Assembly: GCF_024178165.1 (NCBI RefSeq)
Contig: NZ_JAMZIE010000002.1
Location: forward strand, 310,001-374,000
From: Halohasta salina
Lineage (GTDB): Archaea; Halobacteriota; Halobacteria; Halobacteriales; Haloferacaceae
Direction: 5' to 3'
DNA: 64,000 nt
The position numbers were made by a program, and so were the translations under genes. Within the stretch, counting starts at the first letter, position 1. The number at the start of each line of letters is the position of its first letter. Shown piece by piece: positions 35,391 through 43,924 of the stretch. The notes under the pieces were generated by a model. The model saw only the letters and a list, made by a program, of their open reading frames with translations. It made no database searches and was not told where the DNA came from.

Positions 35391-36122
35391 ATGGGGGGCG
35401 AAACCACCAGCCAGCAGGGCGACGCGGCGGGCTCGGAGTCGACCACGTTCTCGCTCGCGGGGGCTTGGAAGGGCTTTATTGCCTGTGTACCGGTCGCGCT
35501 CGGCGTCGCGGGCTACGGCGTACTGTTCGGCGTGCTCGCCCGGCAGGCGGGGTTGAGCGTCGCCGAGTCGACGCTGATGAGCGCCACCGTCGTGGCGGGC
35601 GCGGCCCAAGTGATCGCCATCGGGGTGTGGGACCAGCCGATTCCCGTCGCTGTGGTCGTCGGCACGGTGTTCGTCGTGAACCTCCGATACCTGTTGATGG
35701 GCGCGTCGCTCCGCCCGTGGTTCGAGGAGCTGTCGCCACTGCAGGCCTACGGCAGCGTGTTCGTCATGGCCGACGAGAACTGGGCGCTGACGATGCAGGA
35801 GCTCCGATCCGGGAACTCGGCCGGCGCGTTCCTGCTGGGCTCGGGAATCGCGATCTGGCTGTTCTGGGTCCTTTCGACGGTGCTGGGTGCGGCCGCCGGC
35901 GGCGTGATCGACGAGCCCGCGACCTACGGGCTCGACTTCATGCTGACGGCGGTGTTCGTCACCATCGCGGTCGGGCTCTGGGAAGGGCGGTCGGATCTCG
36001 TCCCGTGGCTCGTCGCCGCTGGCGTCGCGGGTGGGACCGCACACCTGCTCGGCGGTCAGTGGTACATCCTGTTCGGCGGGCTCGCGGGAGCGGGCGTGGA
36101 GATGATCCGGTATGATGGGTGA
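35391..36122 (+). CDS. azlC: AzlC-type branched-chain amino acid exporter subunit
   Basis: 243 residues with about six or seven membrane helices. Motifs GFIACVPVALGVAGYGVLFG-like and NLRYLLMGASLRPW are characteristic of AzlC/YgaZ. With AzlD it exports valine or other branched-chain amino acids. It overlaps the azlD gene by 11 bases, a common arrangement. The N-terminus has ~20 polar residues before the first helix. Confidence 0.9.
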   Translation: MGGETTSQQGDAAGSESTTFSLAGAWKGFIACVPVALGVAGYGVLFGVLARQAGLSVAESTLMSATVVAGAAQVIAIGVWDQPIPVAVVVGTVFVVNLRYLLMGASLRPWFEELSPLQAYGSVFVMADENWALTMQELRSGNSAGAFLLGSGIAIWLFWVLSTVLGAAAGGVIDEPATYGLDFMLTAVFVTIAVGLWEGRSDLVPWLVAAGVAGGTAHLLGGQWYILFGGLAGAGVEMIRYDG

Positions 36123-36420
36123 GCTGGATCCGTTTGTCGTCGCGGTCATCGCCGCGATGGGCGTCGCTACCTACGTGACGAAAGCCGGGGGGCTGTGGCT
36201 GCTTGGACGCGTCGACCTCTCGCCGCGGGTCGAATCCGGGCTGGAAATCCTGCCCGGTGCGATCATCGTCTCGATTCTGGCTCCCGAACTGATCGGCGGC
36301 ACGCTCGCGACGTGGATCGCCGCCGGGATCGTCTTCCTTGTCGCGTGGCGAACCGACAGCATCACGATCTCACTGGGGACTGGTGTCGTCGCGATCCTCG
36401 CGCTTCGGGCGATGCTGTAG
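36112..36420 (+). CDS. azlD: AzlD-type exporter subunit
   Basis: 102 residues with four membrane helices; TYVTKAGGLWLLGRV near residue 20 is a recognisable AzlD/YgaH feature. It is the small partner of AzlC. Start ambiguity: two Met codons in tandem (36112 and 36115), both overlapping the azlC end. It converges with the methyltransferase gene 36 bases away. Confidence 0.9.
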   Translation: MMGELDPFVVAVIAAMGVATYVTKAGGLWLLGRVDLSPRVESGLEILPGAIIVSILAPELIGGTLATWIAAGIVFLVAWRTDSITISLGTGVVAILALRAML

Positions 36421-36456
36421 GTCGACGCAGCAGTGGCCGCGGCACGGAGCAGTCTG

Positions 36457-37056
36457 TTACGATTCGAGACGCCCAAAGACGAACTCGCTGCTGGAGCCGA
36501 GTGGATCGGCCGCGGTCTCGGTGCGGAGATCGGTGAACCCAGCCTCGCGGAGTTGGGCGAGCGTTTCCTGCCGGCCCGGCGCGGCAAAGAACATCTGGCC
36601 GCCCATCCAGCCACGGCGGACGGTCTGGAACCGGCCCGATGGCAGCGTCATCAGCAGCGTGCCGCCGGGCTGGAGTATCCTCGCAAACTCCCGGTAGACG
36701 GCCGGCTGGCGGTCTCGGGGAACGTGAAACACCGCATAGTAGGCGGTGATCCCGTCGACCGACCCCTCAGCCAGCGGGATCGCCGTCATGTCGGCCTGCA
36801 AAAGTCGACTGTCAGGGACGGTCTCGGCCGCAAGCGAGAGTCCCTCGCGAGCGAAATCGAGTCCGAGACTGCCGGACGGGAGGTTGGCGAGCGTCCGCGC
36901 GCCGTCGCCACAGCCCACGTCGAGGACAAGCGGATCGGGCGGCAGTGCCGCCAGTAGGTCGTCGATCAGGTCGGCGTCGGTCCCGGTCGGATCCCGGCGC
37001 TCGGCGTACGTCTGCGAGAGTTCTTCCCACGCCTCGCGGCGCTGGTTGCGGTCCAT
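36457..37056 (-). CDS. Class I SAM-dependent methyltransferase
   Basis: 199 residues. The SAM-binding motif LDVGCGDGART (around residue 46) and the later ADMTAIPLAEGSVDGI motif place it in the methyltransferase-11 group. The substrate is not evident; the last part has no zinc or RNA-binding domain. Its start is 114 bases from the geranylgeranyl reductase gene, which is divergent. No lipid or cofactor pathway gene is directly beside it apart from that reductase. Confidence 0.85.
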   Translation of the reverse strand: MDRNQRREAWEELSQTYAERRDPTGTDADLIDDLLAALPPDPLVLDVGCGDGARTLANLPSGSLGLDFAREGLSLAAETVPDSRLLQADMTAIPLAEGSVDGITAYYAVFHVPRDRQPAVYREFARILQPGGTLLMTLPSGRFQTVRRGWMGGQMFFAAPGRQETLAQLREAGFTDLRTETAADPLGSSSEFVFGRLES

Positions 37057-37170
37057 GTCGACCCGACGACCCCCACAGCAATCAGTGTGTTTGCGACCGG
37101 ATATGCGTCGGATAGGAGACGACTAATTTCGAGATAAAGAGTTTTCGCCACGGAGTGTGGATTTGGGCCA

Positions 37171-38541
37171 ATGACTACCCACGAGTACGATATCGCCGTT
37201 GTCGGCGCTGGGACCTCCGGCTGTTATGCCGCGGCGACCGCCGCCAACGCCGGCCTCGATGTCGTCGTCGTCGAGCGGAAAGACGCCGAGGAAGCCGGCC
37301 ACATCGCCTGTGGCGACGCCCTCAAAGGCGCCAACGACTTCCCCGAGTCGATCCCGAAATCCAAGATCGAACCCGCCTTCACCAACACCGACGTCGACCA
37401 CGGCCGCTTCGAGATCCCGAGCCACGACACGGTGCTGGAGATCCCGGTGCCCGGCGAACTCGCCGTGATCGACCGGCTGAAGTACGGGAAGCTTCTCATC
37501 GAGGGGGCGGAGGAATCCGGCGTCGAGTTCCACTACGACACCGTCGTGCAGGACGTCACGCAGGCCGACGACGGCACCGTGACGGGCGTGACGGGAATTC
37601 ACAAGGGCGAGCCCGTGGAGTACGACGCCGAAATCGTCATCGACGGCGCGGGGGCGCTGTCGCTGCTGCAGGACAAAGTCGACTTCGAGGGGTCGACCTT
37701 CGACACCAACGTCCAGTACTCGCAGTTCTGTTCGGCCTACCGGGAGATCGTCGAAGTCGAAGAGGAGGTCGAGTGGGACGACGCCCTCGTCTTCAAGCCG
37801 ACCAAGCGGGCGGCGGGCTATCTCTGGTACTTCCCGCGGACGTCGACCACGATCAACGCCGGCCTCGGCTTCCAGATGTACGAAGAGCCGATGCAGATGA
37901 TCGACGATCTCAAAGAGGATCTCAAGAACCGCGAGGAGTTCGAGGGCGCGGAGGTCACCGACAAACTCGGGGCGGCCCTCCCCACACGGCGGGTCTACGA
38001 CTCGGCGGTCGCGCCGGGCTACATGGCGGTCGGCGACGCCGCCGCCCACGTCAACCCCACTACCGGCGGCGGGATCGCTGGGGCGGCCTACGCCGGCCAG
38101 TACGCCGCCGAGCAGGCCATCGAGGCCATCGACGCCGGCGACGTCAGCGAGGACGCGCTGTGGCACTACAACGAGCGCGTGATGGACCACTTCGGGGCCA
38201 AGTACGCCGCCCTCGATGTCTACAACATCCTCTCGACGGCGGTCGACATCGACGATTTGATGGGGCTGTTGGCTGCGCTGCCGGGTGAAAAACTCGCCGA
38301 GGCGCTCTACACCGGCAAAACCTCGATGGGGCCACTCCTCGCAGCGCGGACCGCCATCGACAGCTTCGGCTACTGGCGGCAGATCCTCGATTTCTACCGG
38401 ATCAAACAGCTCGCCGAGAAACTGATCAACCACTACCACCGGTATCCGTCGACGCCCGCAGCGCTCGAAGCGTGGCAGCGCCAGCGCGACGAACTGATGG
38501 ACGAAATCTACGAGACGACCGGCGCAGAGCCGAAATACTGA
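37171..38541 (+). CDS. Geranylgeranyl reductase family flavoprotein (digeranylgeranylglycerophospholipid reductase type)
   Basis: 456 residues. The FAD motif GAGTSGCYAA follows the first strand, the mid-protein CGDALKGAN loop, and the VGDAAAHVNPTTGGGIAGA motif binds FAD, all as in archaeal GGR. The enzyme saturates the geranylgeranyl chains of archaeal membrane lipids. Haloarchaea have several paralogues (some for menaquinone or carotenoid side chains), and which one this is cannot be settled. A long ~120-residue helical C-terminus is typical. Confidence 0.9.
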   Translation: MTTHEYDIAVVGAGTSGCYAAATAANAGLDVVVVERKDAEEAGHIACGDALKGANDFPESIPKSKIEPAFTNTDVDHGRFEIPSHDTVLEIPVPGELAVIDRLKYGKLLIEGAEESGVEFHYDTVVQDVTQADDGTVTGVTGIHKGEPVEYDAEIVIDGAGALSLLQDKVDFEGSTFDTNVQYSQFCSAYREIVEVEEEVEWDDALVFKPTKRAAGYLWYFPRTSTTINAGLGFQMYEEPMQMIDDLKEDLKNREEFEGAEVTDKLGAALPTRRVYDSAVAPGYMAVGDAAAHVNPTTGGGIAGAAYAGQYAAEQAIEAIDAGDVSEDALWHYNERVMDHFGAKYAALDVYNILSTAVDIDDLMGLLAALPGEKLAEALYTGKTSMGPLLAARTAIDSFGYWRQILDFYRIKQLAEKLINHYHRYPSTPAALEAWQRQRDELMDEIYETTGAEPKY

Positions 38542-38663
38542 TTTTCGAGATACGGGCAGGTTGCACCCCGTCTCCGAAGCCCCTCGGGTGTGATCCCGAG
38601 TGGGTCACACGGGGAGAACAGTAGCGAACGAGTGTGGCTCGTCGACCGAGTGCCGGGAGCCGG

Positions 38664-39827
38664 CTACGGGCCGGGAATCTGTTCGAGCGCGTGGGTCAAC
38701 TCGTTGCGATCCGGCAGCACGTAGATCCGACACTGTGTCTCGCGGCCCCCGATTTCGATGGCGGAGTCGATCGTAAACGCGGACTCTTGGCTGCCGTCCA
38801 GCCGGTCGACGATGTCGTGGATCACCGCGGCTCCCTCGTCGCGGACGTACTCCGGCGGCGAGTGTTCGATGGTCGTCTTGAGCGTGTTCGCCCAGCCGTC
38901 GACGAACCCGCTGGTGAGGATGTTGCCGAGCTCCTCGATCGCCGGCTTCATCGCCGACTCGTCGACCGCGCCGTCGCCGGGCATCATCGCCGAGGCGACG
39001 GATTTGGCCGACCCCAGATCGAACAGCAACAGGAAGTAGCCGCTCGGGAGGCCGTCCATCTCGAAGACCGAGCCGACGTGGGTCTCGGTGCCGATGTTGT
39101 CGGCCATCTCCGATAACGACATGAACCGCAACTGGCTCACGTCGACGTCGGTGGCGAGCCCGGTGAGCATCGCGATCTGCTCGGAGGCGCGGTTCGCGCT
39201 CTGCTCGGCGAAGTCGTTGAAGATGGTGAGTTTTTCGGCCGGCACTGACGGGCCGTTCGACCGCCCGGCGAGCAGACTGACGAACTCGTCGTACTCCGGG
39301 ATCAGGTACATCGGCACCGAGAGATCGGTGTCTTTCGCCTCGAGTTGGCTCTGGAAGAGGAACACGCCCTCGTCGGCGGCCTCCCGCCGGGTCAGCCGCG
39401 GGAGGATCCGCGTGCCGGTCGCTTCGAGGTACGTCGGCGGCGTGATATCGACCGTGACGCCGAGATGGTTGGCCCAGCCGTCGACGAAGCCGCCGATCAT
39501 GATGTTGCCGATCTCGGCGAACGCGCTGCCGGTCATCGAGCCGGCGGCCGACGCGCCGGGGATCTGTTGTTTGATCTGGGCCGCCGAGTCGGGTTCCAGA
39601 ATCAGCACGGTTTCCCCCGAGAGCCCTCCATCGAGTCCGACCTGTACCCCGACGTACTGCTGGCCGGTGAAGATCTCCTGCAGCGCCGACTCCGTGACGA
39701 GGCTGACGCTGGTCATCTCGTCGCGAATCGTGAGACCGGTGAGCTGTGTGAGCGACGACGCGGCCTGACTGGCTCCGCGGGAGGCGAGGTGGTTGAACTG
39801 TTCGAGTTGGTTGATTTCGATTCTCAT
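38664..39827 (-). CDS. cheC: Tandem CheC-type chemotaxis protein
   Basis: 387 residues made of two CheC-like units (roughly 1-190 and 191-387). CheC/CheX proteins dephosphorylate CheY-P using E-x-x-N pairs on two helices. Here the pairs are Glu9/Asn12 and Glu105/Asn108 in unit one, and Glu299/Asn302 in unit two; the first site of unit two has Asn204 but Ile in place of the Glu usually expected. Both units share the duplicated pattern GNI...GFVDGWAN. In haloarchaea CheC acts with CheD and CheF in adapting the taxis response. No other che gene is adjacent. Confidence 0.88.
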   Translation of the reverse strand: MRIEINQLEQFNHLASRGASQAASSLTQLTGLTIRDEMTSVSLVTESALQEIFTGQQYVGVQVGLDGGLSGETVLILEPDSAAQIKQQIPGASAAGSMTGSAFAEIGNIMIGGFVDGWANHLGVTVDITPPTYLEATGTRILPRLTRREAADEGVFLFQSQLEAKDTDLSVPMYLIPEYDEFVSLLAGRSNGPSVPAEKLTIFNDFAEQSANRASEQIAMLTGLATDVDVSQLRFMSLSEMADNIGTETHVGSVFEMDGLPSGYFLLLFDLGSAKSVASAMMPGDGAVDESAMKPAIEELGNILTSGFVDGWANTLKTTIEHSPPEYVRDEGAAVIHDIVDRLDGSQESAFTIDSAIEIGGRETQCRIYVLPDRNELTHALEQIPGP

Positions 39828-40148
39828 CGGTAAGCGCCTCCCCCAAGCGGTTGCCAGCTACCGACCGGCGGGAAACCCACGGTAGATCGGGAGTAACGAC
39901 TCCGCCTCCGCAGACGAGAACGGCCGATGTAGCCAATTTGCATGATCGTCCGTTACGCCGGAGGGTAAATCAACATATTGGTCGCCACACACACTCCACC
40001 CATACAGCGGAAACCGGGAGGCCGCCCGGTATCCCACGGGAACCGGCCGGAAACGGCCACCTGAGGACCTTCCGAGACGCGTAACGACGCTGGCACGGCA
40101 CTCCGCCGTCAGCAACCGTCGACCGGATCACGTCGTCCGGTGCTCCCA
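39828..40148. other. Intergenic region, nothing recognised
   Basis: 321 bases between the CheC gene start and the DUF309 gene end. A short AT-richer patch (CCAATTTGCATGATC, GTAAATCAACATATT) around 39935-39985 may hold the CheC promoter on the minus strand. I see no gene, RNA or repeat. Confidence 0.5.
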
Positions 40149-40775
40149 CTACTCGTCGTCGGCATCGAACAGCCCGGCGACGTCCTGCCGCTTCCGTCGT
40201 CGACGCTCGACCTGCGCGGCCAACCGGTCGTAGACGATCCCTCGATGGGTCGACTCGTCGACGAACGTCGTCAGCAGCCCGGCAAAGCGGGTTCGCCCGC
40301 TGTCGACCTCCCGTCGTGCGTAGTCGGCCGCGGTGTCGACGACGCTCGCGTCGTATTCCTCGCCGTTCGCGGCGACCACGTCCGCCGCGACGACGATCCC
40401 GTCGAGTTCTAGGTCGGCCGCCGACAACGATCGGCCCCGGTACCTGAGCGCGGGCGGCGAGGCGCGTTCGATCCGCTCGGGATCGTTTTGGAGCGCTTGT
40501 AAGTAGTCGGTGACTACCGACAGGTCGACGCCGCGGTAGGTAGGGGGTAACTCGGCGAGATACCCCCGTCCGCTCTCGGAGAGGCCGACCGCTCCGCTCC
40601 AGTTGCGCTGCTGGGCGTGGAAGACGGCAGCGGTGAACTGGATCAGGCCGTGGAGCAGTCGCTCGTCGTCCGATCCGGTGGGGAGATCGAGCCAGCGGTC
40701 CTCCCAGGCGTCGTGAGCCGCGTGGGTAGCCCCCGCGTTGTAGACGGCGACCCCGGCCCGGAGGTGTGTCTCCAT
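40149..40775 (-). CDS. DUF309 domain protein
   Basis: 208 residues from the ATG at 40775. The N-terminal ~110 residues contain AHDAWEDRWLD and LLHGLIQFTAAVFH, the helical His-containing core of DUF309, with an unknown function but a possible metal site. The C-terminal part is an acidic/basic region (VERRRRKRQDVAG). The start is supported by family pattern. It is divergent from the Yip1-family gene, 88 bases apart. Confidence 0.82.
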   Translation of the reverse strand: METHLRAGVAVYNAGATHAAHDAWEDRWLDLPTGSDDERLLHGLIQFTAAVFHAQQRNWSGAVGLSESGRGYLAELPPTYRGVDLSVVTDYLQALQNDPERIERASPPALRYRGRSLSAADLELDGIVVAADVVAANGEEYDASVVDTAADYARREVDSGRTRFAGLLTTFVDESTHRGIVYDRLAAQVERRRRKRQDVAGLFDADDE

Positions 40776-40863
40776 ACCGACAGGGGGCTGTCGGCGGGGA
40801 AAAAGCCGTGGACTCCGCACGGCGATAGTAACGCTGATAGCGCCGTCGGCCCTCCAGTCGACC

Positions 40864-41481
40864 GTGACTACGTGGGTCGAGACGCCGGGCGGCGGCCGTG
40901 ACCGTGGCCCGAGCGGCATGGTTCGGGCGTGGGTCGAGGTTCTCGTTCGCCCGCGTCGATTTTTCCAAAACGGCGTCGCGCCGGGCGATCAGGCACCGGG
41001 GCTGAGTTTCGCCATCGCGATCGCACTGATCTACGTCGGCGGCCTGCTGTCGACCCAGCCCGCCAGAGTGCTCGGCGACGACCGGATCCCGGTGTTGGCC
41101 GACAGCGTCGGGCTCACCGCCGTCTTTATCGGTCTGGTGACAGCGGTCGTCGCCGCGCCAGCCATGCTGCATCTCGTGTCGGCGATCCAAACCGTGCTGT
41201 TGATGTTCACCGTCGACGACCGGGCGGGCGTCAGCGAGACGGTCCAGGTGGTCGGCTACGCCACCGCGCCCTGTGTGTTCGCGTGGCTGCCGATACCGGG
41301 CGTGGCGGCGGTCTGTGGGCTGTATGCCACCGGACTGCTGATCGTCGGGCTCGCGGTCGTCCACCGGACGACGCTGCTACGGGCCGGTCTCGCCGGGGTG
41401 CTGCCGGCGGTGCTGGTGTTCGGCGTCGTCTTCGGCGGCCTCGTCGACGCCAGCGCGGTCGCCGAGCTGGTGGCCGGCTAA
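40864..41481 (+). CDS. Yip1-family membrane protein
   Basis: 205 residues from the GTG at 40864; an ATG at 40918 is possible, but MTTWVETPGGG fits the family better. Five membrane helices follow an amphipathic N-terminus (VEVLVRPRRFFQNGVAPGDQ), a hallmark of haloarchaeal Yip1-like proteins. The function is unknown. It lies 54 bases before the RecJ-like gene. Confidence 0.82.
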   Translation: MTTWVETPGGGRDRGPSGMVRAWVEVLVRPRRFFQNGVAPGDQAPGLSFAIAIALIYVGGLLSTQPARVLGDDRIPVLADSVGLTAVFIGLVTAVVAAPAMLHLVSAIQTVLLMFTVDDRAGVSETVQVVGYATAPCVFAWLPIPGVAAVCGLYATGLLIVGLAVVHRTTLLRAGLAGVLPAVLVFGVVFGGLVDASAVAELVAG

Positions 41482-41535
41482 CACCTGAGCGCGTTTCGAC
41501 AACCGTTAAAGGGTGGCCCCATATCGTTCTACCAA

Positions 41536-43719
41536 ATGGGTTCGTGTATCATTTGTGGCATCCCTGTCGATGGCGGTCACGTCTGTGACAGCCACCAAGA
41601 GGACGTCCTCTTCGAGTTCCGCGGCAACCACGCATCGCAGCTTATCGACAACCGGTTCTACGAGGGAACGGTCGACGGCTACGCCGATTTCGGCGTCTTC
41701 ATCGACCTCGCGCCCGGCGTTACCGGACTCCTGCACCGCAGCGAGTTGGACCGCCGCCTCGAGAGCCTCGACTGGGAGCCCGGCGACACCGTCTGTGTCC
41801 GGGTGAACAACGTCCGTGACAACGGGAACATCGATCTCGGCAAGTCGATCCGCCAGTCCGACCGCGAGTTCCGCGGCAAACTGATCCTCGACGGCAGCGA
41901 GGAGAAACTCCCCGCCGAACTCGACGGCGACGACGAGGCCGTCGACACAGGGTCCGAGACCCCCGACGAGGCGACGGACGGTTCGGACGAGCCGAGCGAG
42001 ACCGCAACCGAGCCGACTGACTCCGAACCAGCCGACTCCGAGGAGGCCGACACAGAGACGGACGCGGCACCGGCCGACGACTCGGTGACCCCGAGCCACG
42101 GTGCCGACACCGCAAGCGAGACCGAAGCCGCCGTCAGCGAGACAGTCGACGCCGGCGGCTCGGGCGGCAGCGCGGGCGCAGTCACCGTTACCGAACGCGA
42201 CGCCGACTCCGAGACCGCAGAGGCGTACGCCGACGCCGAGATCGGGAGCCTCGAGGACCGCGTCGACGAGCGCGTCCGGCTCGACGGCGAGATCGTCTCG
42301 ATCCGCCAGACCGGCGGCCCGACCGTCTTCGAACTCCGCGACGAAACCGGCGTCGTCGACTGCGCAGCGTTCGTCGAGGCCGGCGTTCGGGCCTATCCCG
42401 AGGTCGAACTCGGCGATATCGTCCGGCTCGACGGCGAGGTCGAACGCCGCCGCGGCGAACTGCAGGTCGAAACCGACGACCTGGTCGTCCTCGAAGCCGA
42501 CGACCGCGAGGCAGTCGAACAGCGACTCGCCGACGCGTTGACCGACCGCGCCCGACCGGACGGCGTCGACCCGATCGGCGACCACGACGCCGTCGCGGCG
42601 ATGGAGGAGTCGCTGCTCGACGTGGCCGAGGCGATCCGCCGCGCAGTGCTGGAATCCCGGCCGGTGGTCATCCGCCACCCCGCGACCGCCGACGGCTACG
42701 TCGCCGGCGCGGCCATCGAGCGCGCCGTCCTCCCGCTGGTCCGTGAGGAACACGCCCGCTCGGACGCGGAGTACCACTACATCGTCCGTCGACCGCTCGA
42801 CGACGCCGTCTACGGGATGGATGCGGCGACCAAGGACGCCACCCGAATGCTGCAGGACCGCGATCGGCACGACGAGAAACTGCCGCTGTTCTGCTTCGTT
42901 GGGGCCGCAAGCACCGCCGATTCGGCCGACGGACTCGGCCTGCTGGGCGTCTATGGGGCCGAGCGGATCGTCCTCGATTCGATCGCTGCCGAGACGGACG
43001 TCGACGACGCCGCCGAACAGGTCGTCACCGCCGGCGGGGACGCCGCGGATCTCTCGGTCGGCGCGTTGACGGCGACGCTCGCCGCGGCGCTCAACCCCGA
43101 GGTTAGCGAGGACATGCAACATCTCCCCGCAGTGAGCTACTGGGAGGACACGCCCGAAGCCTACACTGCGGCGGCCGAGGCGGCGGGTTACGACGCCGAG
43201 CAGGTGACGAACATCCGTGAGGCGGTCGCCCTTGAGGCCTACTACCAGTCGTATCAGGACAAACGCGAACTCATCACAGATCTGTTGTTCGACGACGCCG
43301 GCGGCGTCGCGGGCCACATCGCCGAGCAGTTCCGCGAGAAGCTCGATACGGAGCTGTCGACGGCCCAAGCCAACCTCGAAACCGAGGAACGGGACGGCGT
43401 CGGGATGGCGGTGCTCGACACCGAGCAGTTCAGCCATCGCTTCGACTTCCCGTCGACCGAACTCCTGTTGGACGAACTCCATTTCACCGAACGCGAGGGT
43501 GAGGCGTTCGTCACCGCCGGCGTCGGGATGGACGAGCTCTATCTCCGGAGCAGCCGGCCGCTCGATATCCGTGCGGTCGCCGAGGCTGCCGCCGAAGCCG
43601 TTCCGGAGGCCGGTATCGCCGCCCGCGGGATCCGCGAGGGCCGCATCGAGTTCCTCGCCGGCAGACGCGAGGCCGCGCGTGATGCGGTGCTCGATGCCGC
43701 CGCCGAACAGTTCGACTGA
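41536..43719 (+). CDS. RecJ/DHH-family protein with S1 and OB domains, catalytically degenerate
   Basis: 727 residues. N-terminal zinc-knuckle-like residues Cys4, Cys7, Cys17, His20; an S1-type RNA-binding domain (about 40-110; DFGVFIDLAPGVTGLLHRSEL); an acidic linker (~125-215); an OB-fold (~240-320); then a DHH-type domain (~370-600) and DHHA1-like end. The nuclease motifs are lost: motif I reads ATADG rather than DADG, the DHH triplet position reads DSI, and no GGGH is visible near the end. It is therefore probably a nucleic-acid-binding protein rather than a nuclease, reminiscent of how Cdc45 derives from RecJ. A GINS or MCM link is inference only. Confidence 0.82.
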   Translation: MGSCIICGIPVDGGHVCDSHQEDVLFEFRGNHASQLIDNRFYEGTVDGYADFGVFIDLAPGVTGLLHRSELDRRLESLDWEPGDTVCVRVNNVRDNGNIDLGKSIRQSDREFRGKLILDGSEEKLPAELDGDDEAVDTGSETPDEATDGSDEPSETATEPTDSEPADSEEADTETDAAPADDSVTPSHGADTASETEAAVSETVDAGGSGGSAGAVTVTERDADSETAEAYADAEIGSLEDRVDERVRLDGEIVSIRQTGGPTVFELRDETGVVDCAAFVEAGVRAYPEVELGDIVRLDGEVERRRGELQVETDDLVVLEADDREAVEQRLADALTDRARPDGVDPIGDHDAVAAMEESLLDVAEAIRRAVLESRPVVIRHPATADGYVAGAAIERAVLPLVREEHARSDAEYHYIVRRPLDDAVYGMDAATKDATRMLQDRDRHDEKLPLFCFVGAASTADSADGLGLLGVYGAERIVLDSIAAETDVDDAAEQVVTAGGDAADLSVGALTATLAAALNPEVSEDMQHLPAVSYWEDTPEAYTAAAEAAGYDAEQVTNIREAVALEAYYQSYQDKRELITDLLFDDAGGVAGHIAEQFREKLDTELSTAQANLETEERDGVGMAVLDTEQFSHRFDFPSTELLLDELHFTEREGEAFVTAGVGMDELYLRSSRPLDIRAVAEAAAEAVPEAGIAARGIREGRIEFLAGRREAARDAVLDAAAEQFD

Positions 43720-43924
43720 GCGACCCGACGCGGTTCTCTTCGTCCGTCGACCGGCGAGCGACAGCGCCGACACGATCGACCGACCGCCGAGCGGGAGCGC
43801 TAGCCGAGCCGAGAGAGCAGAGACGACGGCCGTCGACCGCCCGCCCATCCATCGGGGTATCTACCGCAATTTATTAATAATAATTCCAATAATACATTGG
43901 CGTAATACAGTACGGTAGACATGT

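Noticed and set aside
41506-43848. 780-codon open frame on the minus strand opposite the RecJ-like gene
   Set aside because: Same GC-driven antisense effect; no motifs, and the sense product has S1, OB and DHH-type domains.
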